Below are positions 56,024-63,214 of a DNA stretch of 64,000 bases, one piece after another. Below the pieces are notes generated by a model, which was not told the origin of the DNA, searched no databases, and saw nothing but the letters and a program-made list of their open reading frames with translations. Position 1 is the first letter of the stretch, and each line of letters starts with the position of its first letter. Made by a program: the position numbers and the translations under genes. This DNA is from Helicobacter pullorum NCTC 12824 (GTDB taxonomy: Bacteria > Campylobacterota > Campylobacteria > Campylobacterales > Helicobacteraceae), in contig NZ_JAERIT010000005.1 in assembly GCF_017979475.1 (NCBI RefSeq), forward strand, positions 62,001 to 126,000. The letters run 5' to 3'.

Positions 56024-56520
56024 AACAAATCTTGCTTTTTTTGGCTGTTTTTATGATTTTTGGTTGCCAAAAAATGTCCAGTGGTCTTGCGCCATTAAAA
56101 ACTGATGAATCTTATTTGCAAGCCACAAGAAAAACCGAATTGATTGTGCAGGGAAATACACAAATTGTCGTTATTGCAACCCATCTTAATGAATTTGATT
56201 GGATTAAATTCCCTAGAGAAGAGGGGGAGATTTTCTTTCTTGATGTGTATCAAACCCGTAAAAATAGCAAAGGGTTTTTGAAAAATGGCTATGAGATAAG
56301 ATTGGCAAATGGCACAAAACCAAGCAAAATAACTCGACTTAAAAAAGAAGATTTAGAAGGAATGATTGCTCAAAATGCAACACAATGGGGAGAATATTAT
56401 TGGGTAGAATTTCCTAAGCAAGATAAACGCACACAAGATAGAATGATTTTGGTATTATCGCATAAAGATTTTGGTGAAAATACCCTAGAATTTGGTTTTA
56501 AGAAAATTAAAAAATATTAA
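56017..56520 (+). CDS. Predicted lipoprotein of unknown function
   Basis: The 167-residue protein has a lipoprotein leader with lipobox MIFGC (cysteine near residue 17), followed by a QKMSSGLAPLK linker. The rest is mixed alpha/beta with IVVIATHLNEFDW and a repeated aromatic YYWVEFPK pattern, and I do not recognise it. It overlaps ugd by 7 bases and its last base is the first base of tlyA, so it belongs to this operon. Confidence 0.65.
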   Translation: MLKQILLFLAVFMIFGCQKMSSGLAPLKTDESYLQATRKTELIVQGNTQIVVIATHLNEFDWIKFPREEGEIFFLDVYQTRKNSKGFLKNGYEIRLANGTKPSKITRLKKEDLEGMIAQNATQWGEYYWVEFPKQDKRTQDRMILVLSHKDFGENTLEFGFKKIKKY

Positions 56521-57239
56521 TGCGTTTAGATTTGTTTTGTGTGGTACAAGGATTGTTTGATTCTAGAAATAAAGCTCAAGAATCTATTCAAAAAGGCTTT
56601 GTTTATGTAGATGAAAAACAGATTCTCAAACCCGCTTATGAAGTATCTTTGGATTGCACTATTGCTTTAAAAGAGAGGCAAATATTTGTAAGTCGTGCAG
56701 GAGAGAAGCTTTGGAATTTTTTGGAAAAAAATCCCATTGATATACAAAATGCAAAAGCGTTAGATATTGGCTCTAGCACGGGTGGCTTCACGCAAGTGTT
56801 ATTGCAAAAGGGGGCTAGGGATATTTATTGTGTTGATGTTGGCACAAACCAACTCCACAAGAGCTTAAGAGAGAATCCTAAAATTCATCTTTTTGAAAAA
56901 ACAGATATTAGAGATTTTATCTCTAAAGTATCTAAAATAGAATTTGATATAATTGTCTGTGATGTATCTTTTATTAAGATTGAGCAGATTTTTTATGCCT
57001 TTAATCCATTGATTAAAAAGTGGTTAATTTTGCTTTTTAAGCCACAATATGAAGTGGGTAGAGAAGCCAAACGCAATAAAAAAGGTGTGGTGCTTGATGA
57101 AAAAAAGATTCAAGCATCACTCCAAGAGCTATTAGAGTTTTTAGAAAATCAGGGCTTAAAAGTTCTAATACAAGAAGAATCTTCAATCAGAGGAAAAGAA
57201 GGGAATGCAGAGTTTTTTATCGCTTGTCAAAGAAGCTAA
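56520..57239 (+). CDS. tlyA: TlyA family rRNA 2'-O-methyltransferase
   Basis: Methylates 23S (and in some bacteria 16S) rRNA riboses, which affects capreomycin sensitivity. The 239-residue product has an N-terminal S4 domain (RLDLFCVVQGLFDSRNKAQ), ISRAGEKL-like FVSRAGEKLWN near residue 58, the SAM site ALDIGSSTGGFTQVLLQKGA near 80 and LLFKPQYEVGR near 170. The order tlyA-ribF-cmoA matches Campylobacter. It overlaps ribF by 35 bases. Confidence 0.9.
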   Translation: MRLDLFCVVQGLFDSRNKAQESIQKGFVYVDEKQILKPAYEVSLDCTIALKERQIFVSRAGEKLWNFLEKNPIDIQNAKALDIGSSTGGFTQVLLQKGARDIYCVDVGTNQLHKSLRENPKIHLFEKTDIRDFISKVSKIEFDIIVCDVSFIKIEQIFYAFNPLIKKWLILLFKPQYEVGREAKRNKKGVVLDEKKIQASLQELLEFLENQGLKVLIQEESSIRGKEGNAEFFIACQRS

Positions 57240-58095
57240 AAAGGCTAATAGTTTTACTAGTATTGCTTTGGGAAAATTTGATGGAATGCATATTGCGCAT
57301 CAAGAAATTTTTAAGGCTTTGGATTCTAATGGAATGGTTTTGTGTATTGAATCTAATAGAGGAGAATTGCTGCCTAAGCCTTATCGGGATTTTTATTGTG
57401 AGTTTCCTATTTATCATTTGGCACTAGATATTATCAAAGAGAAAAGTGGTGAAGATTTTGTGCGGTTTATTTGTGGGATTTTGCCTAATCTTAAGCGGAT
57501 TGTTGTGGGGTATGATTTTCGCTTTGGCAAAGATAGGAATTGCTATACTTTTGATTTGCAGAAATATTTTCAAGGCGAGGTTGTTGTTATTGAAGAAGTG
57601 TTTTGTAAAAAACTCTCTGTGCATAGTGGCTTAATTAAAGAATTGCTTATCAATGGGAATCTCAAAGAAGCTAATAAGCTGTTGGGAAGAAATTTTGAGA
57701 TTCATGGCAATATTATTAAAGGGCAGGGGATAGGCAAAAGCAAATTGTATGCAACTATTAATATTGAAAATGATGGTTTTATTTTGCCTCAAGAAGGCGT
57801 ATATGCAGGATATATTCAACTAGGCAAACAAAGCCACATAACACCAAAATACCCTGCGGTGATTTTTGTTGGAAATCGTCTAAGTACCGATAAGGCTTTT
57901 GCGATTGAGGGGCATTTATTGGGAGTGGAAATAGAAGTCAAAGATAAAGAAGCTGGATTTTATTTTTATAGAAAAATTAGGGAAAATTATTATTTTGATA
58001 ATCTTGAATCTCTCAAAATGCAAATCAAGCAGGATATTCAAAAAGCTTATAAAATACTCAAAATAGAAATTCCAAAAGAGGTGGAGAATGGATAA
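57205..58095 (+). CDS. ribF: Bifunctional riboflavin kinase/FAD synthetase
   Basis: Makes FMN and FAD from riboflavin. The 296-residue product has the adenylyltransferase half with GKFDGMHIAHQEIF near residue 22 and VGYDFRFGKDR near 98. The kinase half follows, with LLGRNFEIHGNIIKGQGIG near 159 and a final YFYRKIRENYYFDN. The ATG at 57205 lies inside the tlyA end; a later start is possible. Overlaps cmoA by 8 bases. Confidence 0.88.
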   Translation: MQSFLSLVKEAKKANSFTSIALGKFDGMHIAHQEIFKALDSNGMVLCIESNRGELLPKPYRDFYCEFPIYHLALDIIKEKSGEDFVRFICGILPNLKRIVVGYDFRFGKDRNCYTFDLQKYFQGEVVVIEEVFCKKLSVHSGLIKELLINGNLKEANKLLGRNFEIHGNIIKGQGIGKSKLYATINIENDGFILPQEGVYAGYIQLGKQSHITPKYPAVIFVGNRLSTDKAFAIEGHLLGVEIEVKDKEAGFYFYRKIRENYYFDNLESLKMQIKQDIQKAYKILKIEIPKEVENG

Positions 58096-58792
58096 GATTT
58101 TTATGGAATCGCCCCAAAAGCAATTTGAATTTGATGAAAAAGTGGCTGGCGTTTTTGATGATATGGTAAATCGTTCTATTCCGCATTATAAAGAAGTGTT
58201 GGGGCTTATTGCAGATTTTGCTTTGAAATTTACCAAAGAAGATTCTAATATCTTAGATTTAGGGACTTCCACAGGCTCTATGTTGATAGAAATCGCCTCA
58301 AAAGCGAGTTTTAAGGTCAATCTTTTTGGGATTGATAATTCTAGCTTTATGTTAAAATCTGCTAAAAACAAACTAGAAGCCTATGGAATGGAGGCTAAGC
58401 TCATTTGTGGAGATATTTTAGAAGAATCTTTTATGCAGTGTGATTGCATTATTGCTAATTATACTTTGCAGTTTATCCGTCCATTACAAAGGGAAAAATT
58501 GGCAAAAAAGATCTTTGATTCGCTTAATCCAGAGGGTGTATTTATTTTTTCTGAAAAGGTGATTTGCGAAAACAAAAAACTTGATTTTGAAATGATTGAT
58601 TATTATTTGCAAAGCAAAAAAAAGCAAGGTTATAGCGAGTTTGAAATCACCAAAAAAAGAGAAGCATTAGAAAATGTACTCATTCCTTATAGCGAACAAG
58701 AAAATAAAAAAATGCTAAAAGATTGTGGTTTTTCACATATTGAAACGCTTTTTAGGTGGGTCAATTTCGCAACCTTTATCGCAATGAAATAA
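58088..58792 (+). CDS. cmoA: Carboxy-S-adenosylmethionine synthase CmoA
   Basis: Makes carboxy-SAM for cmo5U modification of wobble uridine in tRNA. The 234-residue product has FDDMVNRSIPHYKEV near residue 21 (family motif F-x-x-x-R-S-I-P-x-Y), ILDLGTSTGSML near 54 and CIIANYTLQFIRP near 119. The partner gene cmoB is not in the window. Last gene of the ugd-to-cmoA run. Confidence 0.9.
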   Translation: MDKIFMESPQKQFEFDEKVAGVFDDMVNRSIPHYKEVLGLIADFALKFTKEDSNILDLGTSTGSMLIEIASKASFKVNLFGIDNSSFMLKSAKNKLEAYGMEAKLICGDILEESFMQCDCIIANYTLQFIRPLQREKLAKKIFDSLNPEGVFIFSEKVICENKKLDFEMIDYYLQSKKKQGYSEFEITKKREALENVLIPYSEQENKKMLKDCGFSHIETLFRWVNFATFIAMK

Positions 58793-59009
58793 CTTTATTA
58801 ATATACTTTTTTGGGGATATTGCTATAAAATTTATTTTTGCAAATACAATATTAAGAAGAATCCATCATGCTAAATTATAAATTTGTTATCACAGGGGAA
58901 ATGGCTTGAGAAATTGAGTGATTTTAGAGGCTTGTTATCCTTGTGTTATGAGCGTTTGATGGATTTGAGAAGTTTTTGTAGTGGGCTAGGGTGCATGGAG
59001 ATTATTATA

Positions 59010-59027
59010 TTTTGCAAGGTTGCAAAA
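59010..59027. terminator. Inverted repeat between converging cmoA and broken acetyltransferase
   Basis: TTTTGCAA and TTGCAAAA flank GG, giving a perfect 8-base dyad in the convergent gap. As a hairpin it would be TTTTGC-(AAGGTT)-GCAAAA, short and AT-rich. It could be a weak bidirectional terminator. Confidence 0.3.
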
Positions 59028-59035
59028 TCAAAATT

Positions 59036-59540
59036 TTATATTTGACTTTGCTTATTCCATTCCTTTTTTAATATTGCAAATTGCATTGTGTTTTCATATA
59101 AAGGTGTGCCATCAGGATTGTTAATAAATGAAATAAACTCTCTAAATAAGCCTTCTTGTCGCATACCTAATTTTTCACAAAGACGCTGTGAGCTTATATT
59201 GTAATCTTCAACATAGACATAAATGCGTCTTGCATTCATATGATTAAAAAGATAATCCAAATATGCCTTAGCAGATTCATAGGCATAACCTTTTCCGCAG
59301 TAATTTGGCAAAAAATTCCAGCAAACACTAAAGGTATCTTTTTCCCAAAGCCCAAATAAATTGCCGATAAATTCGTTGGTATGTTTTAGACATACAGCCA
59401 ATTCTCAAACCATCATTCTTATCTTTTTTGACGAAGATTTCATTGCGCGCTTCCTCAAGATTTTCTATTTTATCTTGTTTGAAACAGTGCACTTTTGGGT
59501 TATTGAGAAGTTTGAAATATGCTTCAAGATTAGTTTGCAC
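59036..59540 (-). pseudogene. RimJ/RimL-type GNAT acetyltransferase, broken by a frameshift
   Basis: The first frame (59540 to about 59404) gives MQTNLEAYFKLLNNPKVHCF...KNDGLRI. The second (from about 59401) continues AVCLKHTNEFIGNLFGL, CGKGYAYESAKAYLDYLF and RIYVYVEDYNISSQRLCEKLGM, the acetyl-CoA site and C-terminal motif of RimL-like acetyltransferases. Joining them needs one base removed near 59403. Together they would make a normal protein of about 168 residues. Mutation or sequence error; the substrate is unknown. Confidence 0.72.
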
Positions 59541-59651
59541 AATTACCCAATGATTAATCTTTTTACCTAAAATTCAATTTTTCCCATTTTGATTCTGCTT
59601 TCAATTAATATAGCTTCAATCATATAAATACAAAATTATTTTTGGTATGGC

Positions 59652-60629
59652 TCACTCCCATTCTATCGTGCCCGGTGGTTTTGAGGTGATGTCATAGACT
59701 ACGCGATTTATGCCCTCAACCTCGTTTATGATTCTATTTGAGACAGATTCTAAAAACTCGTGTGGCAGATGAGAAAAGCTTGCTGTCATGCCATCTAGTG
59801 CCTCCACTGCTCGTACGCAAATCGTATTATCATAAGTGCGGTTATCGCCCATTACTCCGACACTCCTCACATTAAGTAGCACACAAAATGCCTGCCATAC
59901 GCTATCATATAGCCCCCACTTGTGTAATTCCTCGATAAATATAGAATCTGCCTCGCGTAACAAATCCAAATCCTCTTTTGTAACCTCGCCCATTATACGT
60001 ATAGCTAGTCCGGGTCCGGGGAATGGGTGTCGCATAAGCATAGATTCTGGCATTCCTAATTCTCGCCCCAATGCCCTCACTTCATCTTTGAAAAGCTCCC
60101 TTAGCGGCTCGATAAGCTCAAACTTCATCCATTCTGGTAGTCCGCCTACATTGTGATGAGATTTTATCGTCTTAGAAGGTCCTTTTACGCTCACAGATTC
60201 TATCACATCAGGGTAGAGTGTGCCTTGTGCTAGGAATTTTATCTCGCCATTTGTGTTGTGCTTTTTTGCTTCCCTTTCAAAAACCTTGATAAAGGTCTCG
60301 CCGATGATTTTGCGTTTAGTCTCTGGGTCTCTCACGCCTTTGAGTAGCCCCAAAAACTCCTCACTCGCATCTACTGTTATTAAAGGCACTTTGAGATTGT
60401 CTCTAAACATCTTCTCTACCGCCTCTCTCTCGCCCTTACGAAGTAATCCGGTATCGACAAAAATCGGGATAAGATTCTCCCCGATAGCTCGGTAAAGCAA
60501 GGTCGCCACTACACTAGAATCCACCCCACCACTCACGGCACAAAGTACCTTGCTTGGGGTCGGCTTTTGAGTGCTTGTTGTTTTAGTAGAGGGCGTTGTC
60601 TCTTTTAAATTTGATAGTATTTCTTGCAT
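59652..60629 (-). CDS. guaA: GMP synthetase, ATP-pyrophosphatase and dimerisation half
   Basis: Carries out the ATP-dependent half of XMP to GMP. The 325-residue product starts with about 26 low-complexity residues rich in Thr, Lys and Pro. The ATPase half then begins at [14 protein letters not shown] (PP-loop) near residue 28, with PGPGLAIRI near 195 and the proper C-terminus [12 protein letters not shown]. The amidotransferase half is a separate gene at 62293-62970. An AAGGA site six bases before its ATG shows that it is translated on its own. Confidence 0.92.
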   Translation of the reverse strand: MQEILSNLKETTPSTKTTSTQKPTPSKVLCAVSGGVDSSVVATLLYRAIGENLIPIFVDTGLLRKGEREAVEKMFRDNLKVPLITVDASEEFLGLLKGVRDPETKRKIIGETFIKVFEREAKKHNTNGEIKFLAQGTLYPDVIESVSVKGPSKTIKSHHNVGGLPEWMKFELIEPLRELFKDEVRALGRELGMPESMLMRHPFPGPGLAIRIMGEVTKEDLDLLREADSIFIEELHKWGLYDSVWQAFCVLLNVRSVGVMGDNRTYDNTICVRAVEALDGMTASFSHLPHEFLESVSNRIINEVEGINRVVYDITSKPPGTIEWE

Positions 60630-60631
60630 TC

Positions 60632-60700
60632 TTAGTCCTTAAATGAAATTTGATATTGTATCGTTTTGCTTGTTGTTTGCATAGTTTTATATGCTTTCAT
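60632..60700 (-). CDS. 22-codon reading frame with strong ribosome site directly before guaA second half
   Basis: Encodes [20 protein letters not shown] plus two residues. AAAGGAG at 60706-60712 lies five bases before its ATG, the best ribosome site in this area. Its stop is two bases before the start of the ATP-pyrophosphatase gene, and its last codons contain that gene's AAGGA site. It could be a leader peptide coupling translation, or a leftover of the insertion that split guaA. No homolog is recognised. Confidence 0.45.
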   Translation of the reverse strand: MKAYKTMQTTSKTIQYQISFKD

Positions 60701-60754
60701 AACTGCTCCTTTAATAACTTGTGAATCTTTGTATCATCACTTCTTTATCTTGAG

Positions 60755-62296
60755 TTACCTACTTCTATCTTGTTTTGTTTGTGGGATTTTATAAGGTTTA
60801 TACATTAAGCACGCATTGTTTATAGATTCTCTATTCTCAACAAACTCTGTGGCTTTGCATTCAAAGATATAATGCATTAAGTCTTTGCCCTTATAGTTTT
60901 TGATATTTTCGCCAATTATGCGTCCGCCAAGCTTTCTAGCCACACGCATAGAGGCGAAATTATCCTCCTTGATGAGGCAATACAATCGCTCTAAGCCCAA
61001 AACCTTAAAGGCATACTCTTGCACAGCCCTTGCTGCCTCTGTGCCTAGCCCTTGTCCCCAAAATCTTTTTGCCACGATATAGCCTATCTCGACAATTTCT
61101 TGTTTTACTATGCTCTTTTGATTTGTGAGATTAATGCTCACTCTATCTAGCCCTGCATTGCCAATGATTGTCCCACTAGCCTTATCAATGATAGCCCAAA
61201 TCCCAAAGCCATTTTCTTTATAGCCTCTTAACTGCTTCTCTAGCCATTCTTTGCTTTCATCAATGCTAAAGCCATGCCCCCAAGCATACATTGTCTCTTT
61301 ATCGCTTAGAATCGTATGCAAGGCAGGCAAATCCTCTAGCGTGTATTCTCGCAACTTCAAGCGGTTAGTCTCCAAGATATAGGGAGTCTTTGCGCTATTT
61401 TGCGTGATTCGCTCATCTTTTTTGGAAGTATTGCGTTGGGCATTTTCTCTATGAAACGCACAAGTAATCAAGTGGTCGCACACTAGCCCGATAGATTGCA
61501 TATACGCATACATTCCCACACTTCCCACAAAGCTAAAGCCACGCTTTTTTAAATCCTTTGCTATTTTGTCTGAAAGAGGCGTGCGGGTGGGAATCTGAGC
61601 TAGATTCTTAAAAGCATTCACGATAGGCTCACCTCCCACATAACTCCAAATAAACCTATCAAAGCTACCAAACTCCTCTTGCACTTCCAAAAACCGCTTG
61701 GCATTGTTAATTGCAGATTCTATCTTGGCACGATTGCGGATAATCTTAATATTTGCCATAAGCTCGGCTATTTTCATAGAATCATACTTTGCCACTTTTA
61801 TTGGGTCAAAATCATCAAATGCCTCTCTAAAAGCCTCCCGCTTCTTTAGTATCGTAATCCACGAAAGCCCCGCTTGCATACCCTCTAGCACAAGCTGCTC
61901 AAAAAGTCGCTTTTCATGGTGTTGCGGTACTCCCCATTCAAAATCGTGATAGTCTTGATAGAGTTTTTGTGTATCTTTATCGGCAGTGTTGTAGCCCTGA
62001 TAAATCCAATCACAACGTTGCATAGGCGTTGGCTTTTGGGTAAAAGGCTTGTCTTTTAACGATAAATCGTGGATTACTTCGGTTTGGCTTTGGTCATTTA
62101 TGTCTAATAAACTCCCTCGCCTCGCCTTGTTTCTGCTTACAGTGATGTGAAGCGAAGCGGAACGAAAAAACCCCGATTTCTCATCTAAAATACTTCGCCC
62201 ACTAGGGTTACCATTTTCACAATCTCCGCAAATTCCTACTACCTGCGAATTTTTAGAATCTGCAGATTCTGTATTTTTAGAATCTCTCAAAATCAC
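60755..62296 (-). CDS. tag: Fusion of 3-methyladenine DNA glycosylase I (Tag) and GNAT acetyltransferase
   Basis: The 513-residue protein has three parts. Residues 1-91 match no domain. Residues 92 to about 285 are Tag: MQRCDW, YHDFEWGVP, EGMQAGLSWITILKKREAF and CDHLITCAFH supply the zinc cysteines and histidines of the E. coli enzyme, which removes 3-methyladenine from DNA. From about 305, LETNRLKLREYTLEDL and KRFWGQGLGTEAARAV form a RimJ/RimL acetyltransferase. It lies between the two halves of guaA, starting GTG with a 4-base overlap; TTG at 62290 is better spaced from AGAGGGG. Confidence 0.85.
   Translation of the reverse strand: MILRDSKNTESADSKNSQVVGICGDCENGNPSGRSILDEKSGFFRSASLHITVSRNKARRGSLLDINDQSQTEVIHDLSLKDKPFTQKPTPMQRCDWIYQGYNTADKDTQKLYQDYHDFEWGVPQHHEKRLFEQLVLEGMQAGLSWITILKKREAFREAFDDFDPIKVAKYDSMKIAELMANIKIIRNRAKIESAINNAKRFLEVQEEFGSFDRFIWSYVGGEPIVNAFKNLAQIPTRTPLSDKIAKDLKKRGFSFVGSVGMYAYMQSIGLVCDHLITCAFHRENAQRNTSKKDERITQNSAKTPYILETNRLKLREYTLEDLPALHTILSDKETMYAWGHGFSIDESKEWLEKQLRGYKENGFGIWAIIDKASGTIIGNAGLDRVSINLTNQKSIVKQEIVEIGYIVAKRFWGQGLGTEAARAVQEYAFKVLGLERLYCLIKEDNFASMRVARKLGGRIIGENIKNYKGKDLMHYIFECKATEFVENRESINNACLMYKPYKIPQTKQDRSR
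62255..62270. repeat. 16-base perfect palindrome with flanking direct repeats
   Basis: AGAATCTGCAGATTCT is its own reverse complement. TTTTTAGAATCT occurs at 62250-62261 and again at 62274-62285. These lie in the part of the tag fusion gene that codes for no recognised domain, right at the guaA break. They may be a trace of the insertion. Confidence 0.45.
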
Positions 62297-62970
62297 CCCT
62301 CTTGTGAATTTGTAGATTCTAACCCTGTGATTTTGCGAATCTTTTCTATCTCATAGGCGATGAAATTTTTCATATTCCAATCGGTATTAGCGTGGCAGAT
62401 TTTCACTGCAAAATTCTTTAAGATTTCTCCGCCGCACTCGCTATGCACGACTTCTGGGTGAAACTGCAAGGCATAAATTTGGCGATTAAAATCAGCCATA
62501 ACGCAATAATGCGTGTTGCCAGACTTTGCCAACTCGTTAAAGCCAGACGGTATTTGCTCGACTTTATCAGCGTGGCTCATCCACACGATAGAATCTTGCT
62601 TGACATTGGCAAATAAGGGCGTTGAATCTTTGGCTAAAATTTCTAACCTCGCTTTGCCAAATTCCTGCTCCTTTGCCCTTATTACCTTACCGCCGAAGTG
62701 ATAAGCGATGTATTGCATACCATAGCAGATTCCAAGCACTGGCACTTTTAAATCAAAGATCTTAGAATCTGGCTTATAAGAATCCTTTTCATACACAGAA
62801 GCAGGACCTCCGCTTAATATTATGCCCTTAGGATTTTTTGCTTTTATTGATTCTATTTTTTCAAAATACGGCACGATTTCGGTATAAACTCCAAATTCAC
62901 GCAGTCGCCTAGCGATAAGCTGTGTGTATTGACTCCCAAAGTCTAGGACTAAAATTTGGACTTGATTCAT
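62293..62970 (-). CDS. guaA: GMP synthetase, glutamine amidotransferase half
   Basis: Releases ammonia from glutamine for GMP synthesis. The 225-residue product has ILVLDFGSQYTQLIARR at the start, the nucleophile in LGICYGMQ near residue 82, and FHPEVVHSECGG near 169 completing the catalytic triad. It ends YEIEKIRKITG plus nine residues, exactly where the normal protein would run on into the PP-loop domain. In bacteria this is normally one chain with the ATP-pyrophosphatase; separate subunits are the archaeal arrangement. Confidence 0.92.
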   Translation of the reverse strand: MNQVQILVLDFGSQYTQLIARRLREFGVYTEIVPYFEKIESIKAKNPKGIILSGGPASVYEKDSYKPDSKIFDLKVPVLGICYGMQYIAYHFGGKVIRAKEQEFGKARLEILAKDSTPLFANVKQDSIVWMSHADKVEQIPSGFNELAKSGNTHYCVMADFNRQIYALQFHPEVVHSECGGEILKNFAVKICHANTDWNMKNFIAYEIEKIRKITGLESTNSQEG

Positions 62971-63214
62971 AGATTCTCACTTTTTGTATAATTTTGGCAT
63001 TTAAGTTTTGTAATTATAGCTAATATTGCCTTAAGTTAAGGCTGTGGCTATAAATGCTTAATAAGAATTTATCAAGTTTAAAATATAAAGCATATGGGAT
63101 TGAAAAATTATTATTAATGTATGGAAACAAAGGATTTAATGAAGCTAGAGATATTTGCAAGGATTAATTAAAAAAATAATAGAATGCGATTTTGGTTTGT
63201 ATTATTTTAAATTT

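Noticed and set aside
59836-60156. Plus-strand frame opposite the guaA pyrophosphatase half
   Set aside because: Shadow of a conserved gene, no ribosome site.
63054-63167. 37-codon plus-strand frame between guaA and the permease
   Set aside because: No ribosome site, preceded by a stop, no recognisable motif. A GCCTTAA-G-TTAAGGC dyad at 63028-63042 just upstream is also too short to interpret.
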